Assembly (NCBI GenBank): GCA_030603565.1
Contig: JAUVXM010000009.1
Location: forward strand, 1-58,503
Source of the DNA: Candidatus Aminicenantota bacterium
GTDB lineage: Bacteria > Acidobacteriota > Aminicenantia > Aminicenantales > Aminicenantaceae
Length of the DNA: 58,503 nt
Direction: 5' to 3'
In this document: positions 1 to 7,572 of the stretch, one piece after another
Layout of the letters: every line of letters starts with the position of its first letter
How positions within the stretch are numbered: position 1 is the first letter of the stretch
Position numbers and translations under genes: made by a program
Notes under the pieces: model-generated
What the model was told of the DNA's origin: nothing
The model's input: the letters and a program-made list of their open reading frames with translations, nothing else
The model's database searches: none

Positions 1-17
1 ATCATTGAGGTGAAAAG

Positions 18-350
18 ATGAGCAACAAAGATTTTCTTGATCCCATTACGCCCGGTGAAATTTTACGTGAAGATTTTATGGAACCAACGGGCATTAGTAT
101 GAATAAGCTGTCGCGAGATATTGACGTTCCTCCGAATAGAATAAGCGAGATCGTAAACGGCAAGAGAGGCATAACTGCTGACACAGCGCTCAGGCTGGAG
201 CGTTATTTCGGAGTCGAGGCTCAATTCCGGTTGAATCTTCAGTCTGAGTATGACCTTCGGATAATTAAACGAAAAATCGGGTCCGATATTGAACAACGAA
301 TTCTTCCGGTTAAGAAGCACCCAAGTCAATCCAGACCAGCCGGGGCATAG
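18..350 (+). CDS. higA: HigA-family addiction-module antitoxin (XRE HTH)
   Basis: A 110-residue HTH protein of the HigA/VapI antitoxin family. It would neutralise a HigB mRNA interferase and repress its own operon. The N-terminal ITPGEILREDFMEP block is the family hallmark. It is followed by an XRE helix-turn-helix (about residues 27-65, with SRDIDVPPNRISEIVNGKRG) and the usual DLRIIKRK tail. A Shine-Dalgarno GAGGTGAA at 6-13 sets the start at 18. The toxin higB is normally just upstream and would lie outside the window, so its presence cannot be seen. Only 76 bp separate it from convergent queA, and most of that is a small palindromic repeat. Confidence 0.88.
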   Translation: MSNKDFLDPITPGEILREDFMEPTGISMNKLSRDIDVPPNRISEIVNGKRGITADTALRLERYFGVEAQFRLNLQSEYDLRIIKRKIGSDIEQRILPVKKHPSQSRPAGA

Positions 351-354
351 GTCC

Positions 355-420
355 AACCTAAATCATTCATAAAAAATGTCAATGTGTATGATATCTCGAT
401 TCGTGAATAATCCAGGCTAA
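355..420. repeat. Short (66 bp) member of the CCTGAATTATTCA palindromic element family
   Basis: Imperfect terminal inverted repeats AACCTAAATCATTCAT and GTGAATAATCCAGGCTAA enclose about 30 bp. It fills nearly the whole gap between the convergent stop codons of higA (350) and queA (427). The ends match longer copies at 39646-39904, 44041-44193 and 47588-47976. It could fold into a hairpin and act as a bidirectional terminator, which is inference. Confidence 0.75.
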
Positions 421-426
421 GTTTGT

Positions 427-1458
427 TTAAAGGATAAGCATACAGTCGCCGTAGCTGAAAAAGCGATATTCAGAACGAACTGCCTCCCTATAAGCTTCCA
501 TTATTAAGTCAAAACCGCCGAATGCAGCTGTAAGCATAAGCAGACTTGATTTTGGCAGGTGGAAATTAGTAAGCAGTCTATCAATTACCTTAAATTTGTA
601 ACCGGGATAGATGAAGAGGCGGGTGGAGAAGTCACCTGCTTGAACCTTTCCTTCAGTAAATGCACTTTCAAGCGAGCGGACAGAAGTTGTGCCGACTGCT
701 GTAACGGGACGTGAATCGGATTTAGCTTTATTAATAGTTTGGGCTGTATCAACTTTGATGGTAAATGTTTCTTCGAGCATTTTGTGGTCTTCTATTATAT
801 CCGTACGTACAGGCTGGAATGTGGCCAGACCCACATCAAGAGACAAAGGGGCTGTTATTATCCCCTTGTTTTTTAAGGTTTTAAGCATGTCCGCAGTAAA
901 GTGAAGCCCGGCAGTAGGGGCAGCAATAGAACCTTCTTTTTGGGCAAAAACAGTCTGGTAGCGGTCAAGGTCGAATTCCTTCAGATGTAAGTGTTTTTCT
1001 TTGCGTTTAATATAAGGAGGCAGGGGAGCAAAACCAATTTTCCTAAGCTCTGGGAGTACATTTCCTGAAGGGAAGTTTATCAGCCTGCGCCCTTCTTCTT
1101 TCACTTCTGTTACCTTGCCTTTAAGTGCGGGTGAAAATACAATAATATCATCGGGTGCTACTTTTTTGGCTGGACGGCACAAAACTTCCCAGGTTTGTTC
1201 TTCTCGAGCTTTTAAAAATAGAAACTCTATGTCCTTGCCTTCTTTCTTTCCCCAAGCTCTGGCCGGAATAACCCGGGATTCATTAAAAACAAGCACGTCC
1301 TGTTTTTTTAAGAAGCCGGGGAAATCTCTGAATCCGGCATGGGTAATTTTTCCGGTTTTGCGCTCTAAGACCAGCAGGCGTGACCGGTCTCTGTGAGGTA
1401 AGGGTTTCTGGGCTATTAACCTTTCCGGAAGATTGTAATCAAAATCTTTTAGCTGCAT
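427..1458 (-). CDS. queA: S-adenosylmethionine:tRNA ribosyltransferase-isomerase QueA
   Basis: Transfers and isomerises the ribosyl moiety of SAM onto 7-aminomethyl-deazaguanine in tRNA to form epoxyqueuosine, in queuosine biosynthesis. The 343-residue length is normal. Family signatures are visible: N-terminal FDYNLPERLIAQKPL, the RDRSRLLVL block, the EGSIAAPTAGLHFT motif around residue 175, and the C-terminal LLTNFHLPKSSLLMLTAAFGG. It starts 23 bp after the ruvB stop and is the last gene of the yebC-ruvCAB-queA operon. This gene order is common in bacteria. Confidence 0.97.
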   Translation of the reverse strand: MQLKDFDYNLPERLIAQKPLPHRDRSRLLVLERKTGKITHAGFRDFPGFLKKQDVLVFNESRVIPARAWGKKEGKDIEFLFLKAREEQTWEVLCRPAKKVAPDDIIVFSPALKGKVTEVKEEGRRLINFPSGNVLPELRKIGFAPLPPYIKRKEKHLHLKEFDLDRYQTVFAQKEGSIAAPTAGLHFTADMLKTLKNKGIITAPLSLDVGLATFQPVRTDIIEDHKMLEETFTIKVDTAQTINKAKSDSRPVTAVGTTSVRSLESAFTEGKVQAGDFSTRLFIYPGYKFKVIDRLLTNFHLPKSSLLMLTAAFGGFDLIMEAYREAVRSEYRFFSYGDCMLIL

Positions 1459-1481
1459 GACTGAACCTGAAGACTTTGATC

Positions 1482-2546
1482 TTAATCGTTTTCCTGCTTT
1501 TTATCTTCTTTAAAGAGGTTCTTTTGAGGGAAAAAAGGTTTCTGCGGAGTAAAACCCAGATGTTTATAAGCTTTCTGGGTGACCTGCCGCCCCCGGGTAG
1601 TACGTTCCAGGAATCCGATACGCATGAGAAAGGGCTCATAAATGGATTCGATTGTTTCTTTTTCCTCATCTATTGCAGCTGCAATGGTAGTGATCCCGAC
1701 AGGTCCTCCTCTGAAATTTTCAATTATCGTTTCAAGCATTTTTCTATCAACTTCATCCAGGCCGAGAGAGTCTACTTCCATCATATCCAGGGCTTTGGTA
1801 GCTTCTTTTGCGGTTATCTTGCCTTCAGCAATGACTTCAACGTAATCTCTTACCCGCCTGAGCAGCCGGTTGGCTACTCTGGGAGTTCCCCGGGAACGCC
1901 GGGCGATTTGTTGGGCCCCTGCTTTATCTATGCTGATATTTAAGATCGAGGCTGACCTAATTATGATCTTTTTTAGATCATCCTCATTGTAATAATCAAG
2001 GCGGCTGATTATTCCGAAACGGCTGCGCAGGGGAGCTGTGATACGTCCGGCGCGGGTTGTAGCCCCGATTAAAGTAAATTTTTTTAAACGCAGTTTGTGA
2101 CTGCGTGCACTCGGGCCCTGGCCGATCAAGATGTCAAGGTTAAAATCTTCCATAGCTGAATAGAGGATTTCTTCAACTGACGGGTGCAATCTGTGGATCT
2201 CATCCAGGAAAAGCACTTCTTTTTGCTGCAGGTTTGTCAGAATTGCAGATAGGTCTCCAGTCCTCTCTATAACTGGTCCGGAAGATGGTTTTATGCCAAC
2301 TCCCATCTCTTTTGCGATAAGGAAAGCAAGGCTGGTCTTACCTAATCCGGGAGGGCCGTATAAGAGCACGTGGTCCAGGTGATCGTTCCGTTTACGGGCG
2401 GCCTTGATAAAGATTTTTAGATTGGCTTTTATGTTTTCCTGACCGATAAATTCAACAAAATTTTTAGGCCGGAGATTGTCCTCAAACTGCAGGTCCTCTG
2501 GGGTTCGGACGGGATTCAATAGAGTACTTACATCTTTTTCTTTCAT
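1482..2546 (-). CDS. ruvB: Holliday junction branch-migration helicase RuvB
   Basis: AAA+ motor of the RuvAB complex that drives Holliday-junction branch migration in recombinational repair. Walker A GPPGLGKT at residues 64-71, Walker [10 protein letters not shown], sensor-1 GATTRAG and the C-terminal winged-helix [14 protein letters not shown]...[16 protein letters not shown] are all intact. At 354 residues it is full length, with a lysine-rich C-terminal tail. It lies between ruvA (45 bp gap) and queA (23 bp gap) on the same strand. Confidence 0.98.
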   Translation of the reverse strand: MKEKDVSTLLNPVRTPEDLQFEDNLRPKNFVEFIGQENIKANLKIFIKAARKRNDHLDHVLLYGPPGLGKTSLAFLIAKEMGVGIKPSSGPVIERTGDLSAILTNLQQKEVLFLDEIHRLHPSVEEILYSAMEDFNLDILIGQGPSARSHKLRLKKFTLIGATTRAGRITAPLRSRFGIISRLDYYNEDDLKKIIIRSASILNISIDKAGAQQIARRSRGTPRVANRLLRRVRDYVEVIAEGKITAKEATKALDMMEVDSLGLDEVDRKMLETIIENFRGGPVGITTIAAAIDEEKETIESIYEPFLMRIGFLERTTRGRQVTQKAYKHLGFTPQKPFFPQKNLFKEDKKQEND

Positions 2547-2591
2547 TTATACTTTTTATTTTATACCTGAAACTTGAAGAAATTGCCAGTT

Positions 2592-3179
2592 TTACAGTTT
2601 TGCCAGGCGTTTCAGGCCTTCCCGCAAAAGGGCTTCGAAGCCGGCCTTAAGAGAAAGATCTTCAATGGCTGCGTTTATTGTTTTTTCTGCCTCTTTACGT
2701 TTAAAACCCATATTTGTAAGAGCGGATACCAGGTCTTCCTGTTCCTGAGAAATTTTCTGCCCCAGCACTTTTTCTTTTTTGCCTAATTTTTCTTGAAGCT
2801 CAAGGGCTATGCGCATGGCGGTTTTTTTGCCTATTCCGGGAATAAGAGAGATACGGGCTACATCGCCGTCCCGGATAGCGTTTTTAAGGTCTGATACTTC
2901 GATCCCGGAAAGAATATTTAATCCTATTTTAGGTCCGATTCCGGATATACTGATAAGTTTAAGAAATATTTTTTTCTCTTCTTCAGAAGCAAATCCATAA
3001 AGTTTGAGAGAACTATCTGTTGAATGAGTATAAATAAACAATTCAGCCTTCTCTCCTTCTTGGCTAAGTTTAAGATAGGTCGAAAGAGGAACTCCAATAG
3101 AGTATCCGACATCCCTGACGTCAAGGATGATCTTGTTTGGTTTTTTTTGGATCAGCGTGCCTTTCAAATATGCAATCAT
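2592..3179 (-). CDS. ruvA: Holliday junction DNA-binding subunit RuvA
   Basis: Tetrameric junction-binding partner of RuvB. The 195-residue protein has the N-terminal OB-fold (MIAYLKGTLIQKKPNKIILDV), two helix-hairpin-helix motifs (ISGIGPKIGLNILSG and LIPGIGKKTAMRIALEL), and the C-terminal RuvB-contacting UBA-like domain (LVSALTNMGFKRKEAEKTI). It follows ruvC by 11 bp, so the two are very likely co-transcribed and translationally coupled. Confidence 0.98.
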   Translation of the reverse strand: MIAYLKGTLIQKKPNKIILDVRDVGYSIGVPLSTYLKLSQEGEKAELFIYTHSTDSSLKLYGFASEEEKKIFLKLISISGIGPKIGLNILSGIEVSDLKNAIRDGDVARISLIPGIGKKTAMRIALELQEKLGKKEKVLGQKISQEQEDLVSALTNMGFKRKEAEKTINAAIEDLSLKAGFEALLREGLKRLAKL

Positions 3180-3190
3180 TTTTCTCCTCG

Positions 3191-3694
3191 CTATTCATTA
3201 TGTGAATCGGATATGTTTTGTTGATAGATTCTGGAGTTTATGTGGCAGAAGGCGGTAGCCAGGGCATCTGATGCATCTGTTCTTAAGTTTGCTTCCTGCA
3301 GGTTTAAGAGTGTTTTTATCATCTGCTGTACCTGGTTTTTGTCTGCCTGGCCATATCCTGTAACTGCTTTTTTAATTTCCAGGGGAGAATATTCATAAAG
3401 CGGACAGTTAGAGGATGCGACTGCAACCATGATCGCTCCTCGTACCTGGCCTAAGGTTATAGCGGTTTTTATATTTTTAGCATAGAATAAATTTTCGATC
3501 GCTACTTCTTTGGGTTTAAAATTACGGATTAGTTCTTCAATTCTGCTATTTATTTTATATATTCTATCTAGAATGGATAAACGCTGGGAGGGGCGGATAG
3601 TCCCGTAAGATGCTACAGAATAACGATTTTTTGTGTAATCTATGATACCAAATCCTGTAGAACTAAGGCTGGGATCGATTCCGAGAACACGCAT
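3191..3694 (-). CDS. ruvC: Crossover junction endodeoxyribonuclease RuvC
   Basis: Resolves Holliday junctions by paired nicking. The catalytic acidic residues are present: D in GIDPSLSSTGFGIID (N-terminus), E in VAIENLFYAKN, and the C-terminal pair in TDASDALATAFCH. At 167 residues it is of family length. It lies 24 bp downstream of yebC and 11 bp upstream of ruvA. Confidence 0.97.
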   Translation of the reverse strand: MRVLGIDPSLSSTGFGIIDYTKNRYSVASYGTIRPSQRLSILDRIYKINSRIEELIRNFKPKEVAIENLFYAKNIKTAITLGQVRGAIMVAVASSNCPLYEYSPLEIKKAVTGYGQADKNQVQQMIKTLLNLQEANLRTDASDALATAFCHINSRIYQQNISDSHNE

Positions 3695-3718
3695 TAAAAT
3701 ATGTTATGAGCTCAAATA

Positions 3719-4468
3719 TTAATCGGAAAATATGGTGATTTCCTCTTCGTCAATATCAAAATTTGCCCAGACATGCTGGGCGTCATCATGGTCTTCCAAA
3801 GCTTCTATCAATTTCAAACACTGTTGTGCTTTTTTCCCTTCGAGTTTTACATAGTTTTGCGGGACCATATTCAGGTTAGATACTGCAATCTCGATATTGT
3901 TGTCTTTTAAGGCCTTATCGACTGCCTCATAGTTCTCAGGGGACGTAAACACTTCATAATTACTGCCATCTTCGTTTAGGTCCTCTGCCTCTGCTTCTAA
4001 AACGATATCCAATAGCTTGTCTTCCGATATTGTGGATTTTTCCACTACAAAGTAGCCTTTTCTTTTAAACATCCAGGCGACGCATCCGGAGTCTCCCATA
4101 TTCCCCCCGTTTTTTGAGAAAATATGCCGGATTTCTGAAACAGTCCGGTTATTGTTGTCGGTTAGGGTTTCAACAAGGATTGCGACTCCTCCTGGGCCAT
4201 AGCCTTCAAAAGAGTATTCTTCATAGTTAACTCCTTCTAATTGGCCTGTCCCTTTTAAGATAGCTCGTTCAATATTATCTGAGGGCATATTAGCTGCTTT
4301 GGCATCAGAAACAACCTTACGCAGCCTGGAATTTGTTTCCTCATCACCTCCGCCCATGCGAGCTGCGACAGATATCTCTTTTATCAGTTTTGTAAAAAGG
4401 TTCCCTCTTTTGGCGTCAGTTGCGGCTTTTTTATGCTTTATGGAAGCCCATTTTGAATGACCTGACAT
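3719..4468 (-). CDS. yebC: YebC/PmpR-family translation factor or regulator
   Basis: A 249-residue member of the YebC/PmpR/TACO1 family, with the diagnostic start MSGHSKWASIKHKKAATDAKRG and the YEGYGPGGVAILVE-type centre (here EYSFEGYGPGGVAILVE). Members have been described as transcription regulators and, more recently, as factors easing translation of difficult peptide stretches. The sequence does not separate these roles. It is the promoter-proximal gene of the ruvCAB-queA operon. Confidence 0.95.
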   Translation of the reverse strand: MSGHSKWASIKHKKAATDAKRGNLFTKLIKEISVAARMGGGDEETNSRLRKVVSDAKAANMPSDNIERAILKGTGQLEGVNYEEYSFEGYGPGGVAILVETLTDNNNRTVSEIRHIFSKNGGNMGDSGCVAWMFKRKGYFVVEKSTISEDKLLDIVLEAEAEDLNEDGSNYEVFTSPENYEAVDKALKDNNIEIAVSNLNMVPQNYVKLEGKKAQQCLKLIEALEDHDDAQHVWANFDIDEEEITIFSD

Positions 4469-4538
4469 CTTTACACCTCAAGGATTAAATTTGTAAAAAT
4501 TTTATCATAACATAAGACAAAAGGCAAAATATTCCGGG

Positions 4539-5531
4539 TTAAAGTATCCCTTTATCTCTTAACCAGTCATCATTGTAAATAGTGCTTAAATATCTATTGG
4601 CTGAATCAGGAAATATTGTCACTATGCGGCTCTTCCGGTTAAGAGATTGTGCTAGTTTTAGGGCGCCCCAGATAGCGGCCCCGCTTGAGCCTCCGGCAAG
4701 GATAGCTTCCTCATTTGCCAGATTCCTTGTCATTTGAAAAGCATGTTTGTCAGAGATCCTGTAAAAGTCATCTATCACCGAAAAATCAACGCAGCCTATG
4801 AGAAATTCATCCCCCAATCCTTCGATGAGATAAGGTGCGGGCTTGACGATTTTTTTTGAATAAAAATAATCATAAAAAATTGAACCGGCCGGATCAATTG
4901 CGATTACTTTAATGGAAGGATCTTTCTCTTTTAAATATTTTGCTGCTCCGCAGATTGTTCCGCCGGTTCCTATGCCGGCAATAAAATAATCAAGGCGGCC
5001 TTTCATTTGCTTCCAGATCTCAGGTCCGGTTGTCTGATAATGCGACTCATTGTTTTCCCGGTTATTGTGCTGGTCGAGATAATAACTGTCCGATGTTTCT
5101 CTGTCTATTTTTGCAGCCAGATTGTTATAGGATTCAGGGGCTTCTGGGGGAAGGGTGTGGTCTACCATGATAAGCTGCACATTCATCGCTTTAAGGAATT
5201 TTATCTTATCTGCACTGAGGTTGTCCCTGATAATGATTTTTAGCTTATATCCTTTTAAAGCACAGATGCCGGCCAAAGCTATAGCTGTGTTTCCGGAGGA
5301 ATTTTCCACGATTGTAGTGCCGGGGTGCAATCTTCCCTCTTTTTCTGCTTTTTCGAGCATGAATTTGACGGTTCTGTCTTTTACACTTCCAAATGGATTC
5401 ATAAATTCAAGCTTGGCAAAAATGTCGGCCTTAACTTCCTTTGTGGTCCGGTTGAGTTTAACAAGGGGGGTGTTGCCTATAGTGTCTAATATGTTTTTAT
5501 TTTTTTTTAAGGACATTGTATTGCTATGCAT
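4539..5531 (-). CDS. PLP-dependent cysteine synthase / cystathionine beta-synthase-type enzyme
   Basis: Fold-type II PLP enzyme of the CysK/CBS-like group, 330 residues. The PLP-binding lysine is in NPFGSVKDRTVKF, the phosphate loop is IVENSSGNTAIALAG and IAGIGTGGTICG, and ILAGGSSGAAIWGAL is near the C-terminus. It probably makes cysteine (O-acetylserine sulfhydrylase) or cystathionine, and the exact substrate cannot be read. An alternative start is the ATG at 5516; neither start has a strong Shine-Dalgarno. It is divergent from mnmA across a perfect-looking inverted repeat. A sulfur supply role beside a tRNA thiolase is plausible but inferred. Confidence 0.88.
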   Translation of the reverse strand: MHSNTMSLKKNKNILDTIGNTPLVKLNRTTKEVKADIFAKLEFMNPFGSVKDRTVKFMLEKAEKEGRLHPGTTIVENSSGNTAIALAGICALKGYKLKIIIRDNLSADKIKFLKAMNVQLIMVDHTLPPEAPESYNNLAAKIDRETSDSYYLDQHNNRENNESHYQTTGPEIWKQMKGRLDYFIAGIGTGGTICGAAKYLKEKDPSIKVIAIDPAGSIFYDYFYSKKIVKPAPYLIEGLGDEFLIGCVDFSVIDDFYRISDKHAFQMTRNLANEEAILAGGSSGAAIWGALKLAQSLNRKSRIVTIFPDSANRYLSTIYNDDWLRDKGIL

Positions 5532-5548
5532 AATACTGAAAATCAGAA

Positions 5549-5632
5549 AGGGGTCAAGTCTTCATATTCCATATTACCATATTTATATTGTTTTTATTTG
5601 AAGGTAATGTGGAATATGAAGACTTGACCCCT
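5549..5632. repeat. REP-like inverted repeat with GGGGTCAAGTC ends
   Basis: Two 30-bp arms, 5549-5578 and 5603-5632, are reverse complements with one mismatch and enclose a 24-bp AT-rich loop. The outer arm sequence is AGGGGTCAAGTCTTCATATT. The element fills the divergent space between the cysteine-synthase gene and mnmA. Hairpins with such GGGG-rich tips resemble substrates of REP-associated Y1 transposases. No such transposase gene is in this window. Confidence 0.85.
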
Positions 5633-5692
5633 CAGATGACCCAGCAGGGATTTTCTGATAATATAGGGCGTGAGAAAAATAGAGGCTGTTTT

Positions 5693-6739
5693 ATGAAAAG
5701 AGAAAAAGTAGCAGTTGCCATGAGCGGAGGAGTGGATTCTTCGGTTGCTGCTCTTTTGTTAAAAGAAAAAGGCTTTGATGTCTTTGGGATAACTATGGAG
5801 CATTTTCCTCTGCCTGAAAGTATCTCTGCAGGAGAAGAGGCAGCCCAGGTTGCCCACCTATTAAAGATACCTCATCATGTTGTAAAACTTAAAAAGGAGT
5901 TTAAAAAGTATGTGATCGATGATTTCTGCCAAGAATATGAGAAAGGGCGCACTCCTAATCCCTGTATCCGCTGTAATAAATCCCTTAAGTTCGGTTTATT
6001 ACTAAAAAAGGCTAATAAGCTGGGAGCAAGATACATTGCTACCGGTCATCATGCCCGGGTCTTTCATGATTCCGTTACAAAGCGGTTTCTCTTAAAAAAA
6101 GGAAAAGATCGGGAAAAGGACCAGTCCTATTTTTTATATTCTCTAAGTCAAGATCAACTTTCTTTTGTAAAATTTCCGATCGGAGAGCTTACAAAAGATA
6201 AAGTCAGAGCCAAAGCCTGCCAATTTGACCTTCCCTCAGCTAAAAGACCTGAGAGTCAGGAGATATGCTTTATTCCGGATAATGATTATGTAGGCTTTTT
6301 AAAAGATAGAACTCCTCATGTATTCCGTCCTGGGCTGATAATTGCTAAAGATGGCAGAGTTCTTGGCCGCCATAAAGGAATTGTCCACTTTACCATAGGC
6401 CAGAGGAAGGGAATGGGGATCGCAGCTCCAAAACCTCTTTATGTAGTAGAGATCCAGGCAGAAAAAAACACGATAATAGCCGGCACTGAGAAGGAGTTGT
6501 ATAAAAAGGAGCTGCAGGCTTCTTCCCTGAATATAATCTCCCTTCCCAAACTAAGGGGTAATCCGGAGGTTGAAGCCAAAATACGCTATAAACATAGACC
6601 TGCAAAAGCCATAATTAAGCCCTTAAGCTCAAACAGAGCTCTAGTCAAATTCGGTAAGCCTCAGCGGGCAGTCACTCCGGGACAAGCTGTAGTTTTTTAT
6701 GACGGGGATGTGGTAATAGGCGGCGGTATGATTGATTAA
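5693..6739 (+). CDS. mnmA: tRNA-specific 2-thiouridylase MnmA
   Basis: ATP-pyrophosphatase that 2-thiolates the wobble uridine of tRNA Lys, Glu and Gln. The start at 5693 is chosen because the protein then begins MKREKVAVAMSGGVDSSVAA. The open frame extends upstream only through the inverted repeat. The PP-loop SGGVDSS is at about residues 10-16, the catalytic cysteine is in GRTPNPCIRCNKSLKF and the second is in SQEICFIPDNDY. The C-terminal beta-barrel GQAVVFYDGDVVIGGG closes a 348-residue protein of family length. Confidence 0.96.
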   Translation: MKREKVAVAMSGGVDSSVAALLLKEKGFDVFGITMEHFPLPESISAGEEAAQVAHLLKIPHHVVKLKKEFKKYVIDDFCQEYEKGRTPNPCIRCNKSLKFGLLLKKANKLGARYIATGHHARVFHDSVTKRFLLKKGKDREKDQSYFLYSLSQDQLSFVKFPIGELTKDKVRAKACQFDLPSAKRPESQEICFIPDNDYVGFLKDRTPHVFRPGLIIAKDGRVLGRHKGIVHFTIGQRKGMGIAAPKPLYVVEIQAEKNTIIAGTEKELYKKELQASSLNIISLPKLRGNPEVEAKIRYKHRPAKAIIKPLSSNRALVKFGKPQRAVTPGQAVVFYDGDVVIGGGMID

Positions 6740-6866
6740 GGGAGATAGGTCTCGATATTTTCTCTATCAGGTTATTTTGTTATTTGGTCAATTTTATCTT
6801 AATTGTATTTCTCGTAATCTTATAATCCTGCTTGACAATCTTATAATATAAGTGTATTGATATGTT

Positions 6867-7115
6867 ATGAAACGTATTGAATGGAAGCCAAGAGCTCTTC
6901 GTCAGCTCAGAAAGATCAAAAACCATGAGAAAAGAAATCTGATTTATGATGCAGTGGACACCCTAAAATATTTTCCAAAATGTTCGAATATTAAAAAGTT
7001 GAAGAGTAGGAATGAATATCGACTTCGAGTGAGCAATTGGCGAGTGATATTCACTAATTCGTTAAAAATTCTCTATATTGAGGAGGTTAAAAAAAGAAAT
7101 GAGCGCACTTACTAA
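6867..7115 (+). CDS. RelE/ParE-superfamily toxin
   Basis: An 82-residue basic protein with the RelE-fold pattern: EWKPRALRQLRKI, a central helix pair, KKLKSRNEYRLRVSNWRVIF, and a final beta strand ILYIEEVKKR. Family members cleave mRNA on the ribosome or inhibit gyrase; which applies is not evident. It overlaps the following HTH antitoxin gene by 17 bp, giving the toxin-first order typical of higBA-like loci. The start has no clear Shine-Dalgarno. A TTGACA at 6832-6837 lies only 30 bp upstream. Confidence 0.85.
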   Translation: MKRIEWKPRALRQLRKIKNHEKRNLIYDAVDTLKYFPKCSNIKKLKSRNEYRLRVSNWRVIFTNSLKILYIEEVKKRNERTY

Positions 7116-7428
7116 TATCCAGATTATCGAACAAAACGGGAAACCCGCTTTTGCTGTTATCCCCTACGATTTATATTTAAAATTACTTCCAGATGAAACT
7201 GTTTCCATCCCCCATGAAGTCGTTGGGCTTGTCGTGAAAAAAGGGATGAACCTTATAAAAGCATGGCGGGCTTATCTTGGGATGACTCAGGCAGAGGTTG
7301 CTAAAAAAGCCGGTATCAGCCAGGCCGCCCTTTCTCAGATGGAAAAAAGTGAAAATAAATTAAGAACAGCAACACTTGAAAAACTTGCTCGCGTTATGGA
7401 ATTATCTGTCGAACAACTTAAAGATTGA
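7099..7428 (+). CDS. HTH antitoxin with Phd/YefM-like N-terminus
   Basis: Cognate antitoxin of the RelE-like toxin, 109 residues. Residues about 1-45 (MSALTNIQIIEQNGKPAFAVIPYDLYLKLL) resemble the beta-alpha start of Phd/YefM antitoxins. Residues about 55-109 form an XRE helix-turn-helix (GMTQAEVAKKAGISQAALSQMEKSE). The start at 7099 is preferred because GAGGAGG precedes it at 7079-7085; a longer frame begins at 7078. The gene probably represses its own operon. Confidence 0.86.
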   Translation: MSALTNIQIIEQNGKPAFAVIPYDLYLKLLPDETVSIPHEVVGLVVKKGMNLIKAWRAYLGMTQAEVAKKAGISQAALSQMEKSENKLRTATLEKLARVMELSVEQLKD

Positions 7429-7572
7429 AGTGGTCCGGTTGTCAAGATCAAATTTGAATCTTTTTTAAGGTGTATCTCCTTACAATATTGAAAGGATGAC
7501 CCTATTAAGAAAGAGAAAAAGCTGTGGCCCGTCCCCATATCATGACAGGCAGTGATTTGTTATACAGACTTT

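Noticed and set aside
6832-6866. Leaderless promoter for the RelE toxin (TTGACA at 6832 with TATTGA at 6855)
   Set aside because: The -10 is weak and the region has repeated TATAAT strings allowing several alternatives, so no single promoter can be defended.
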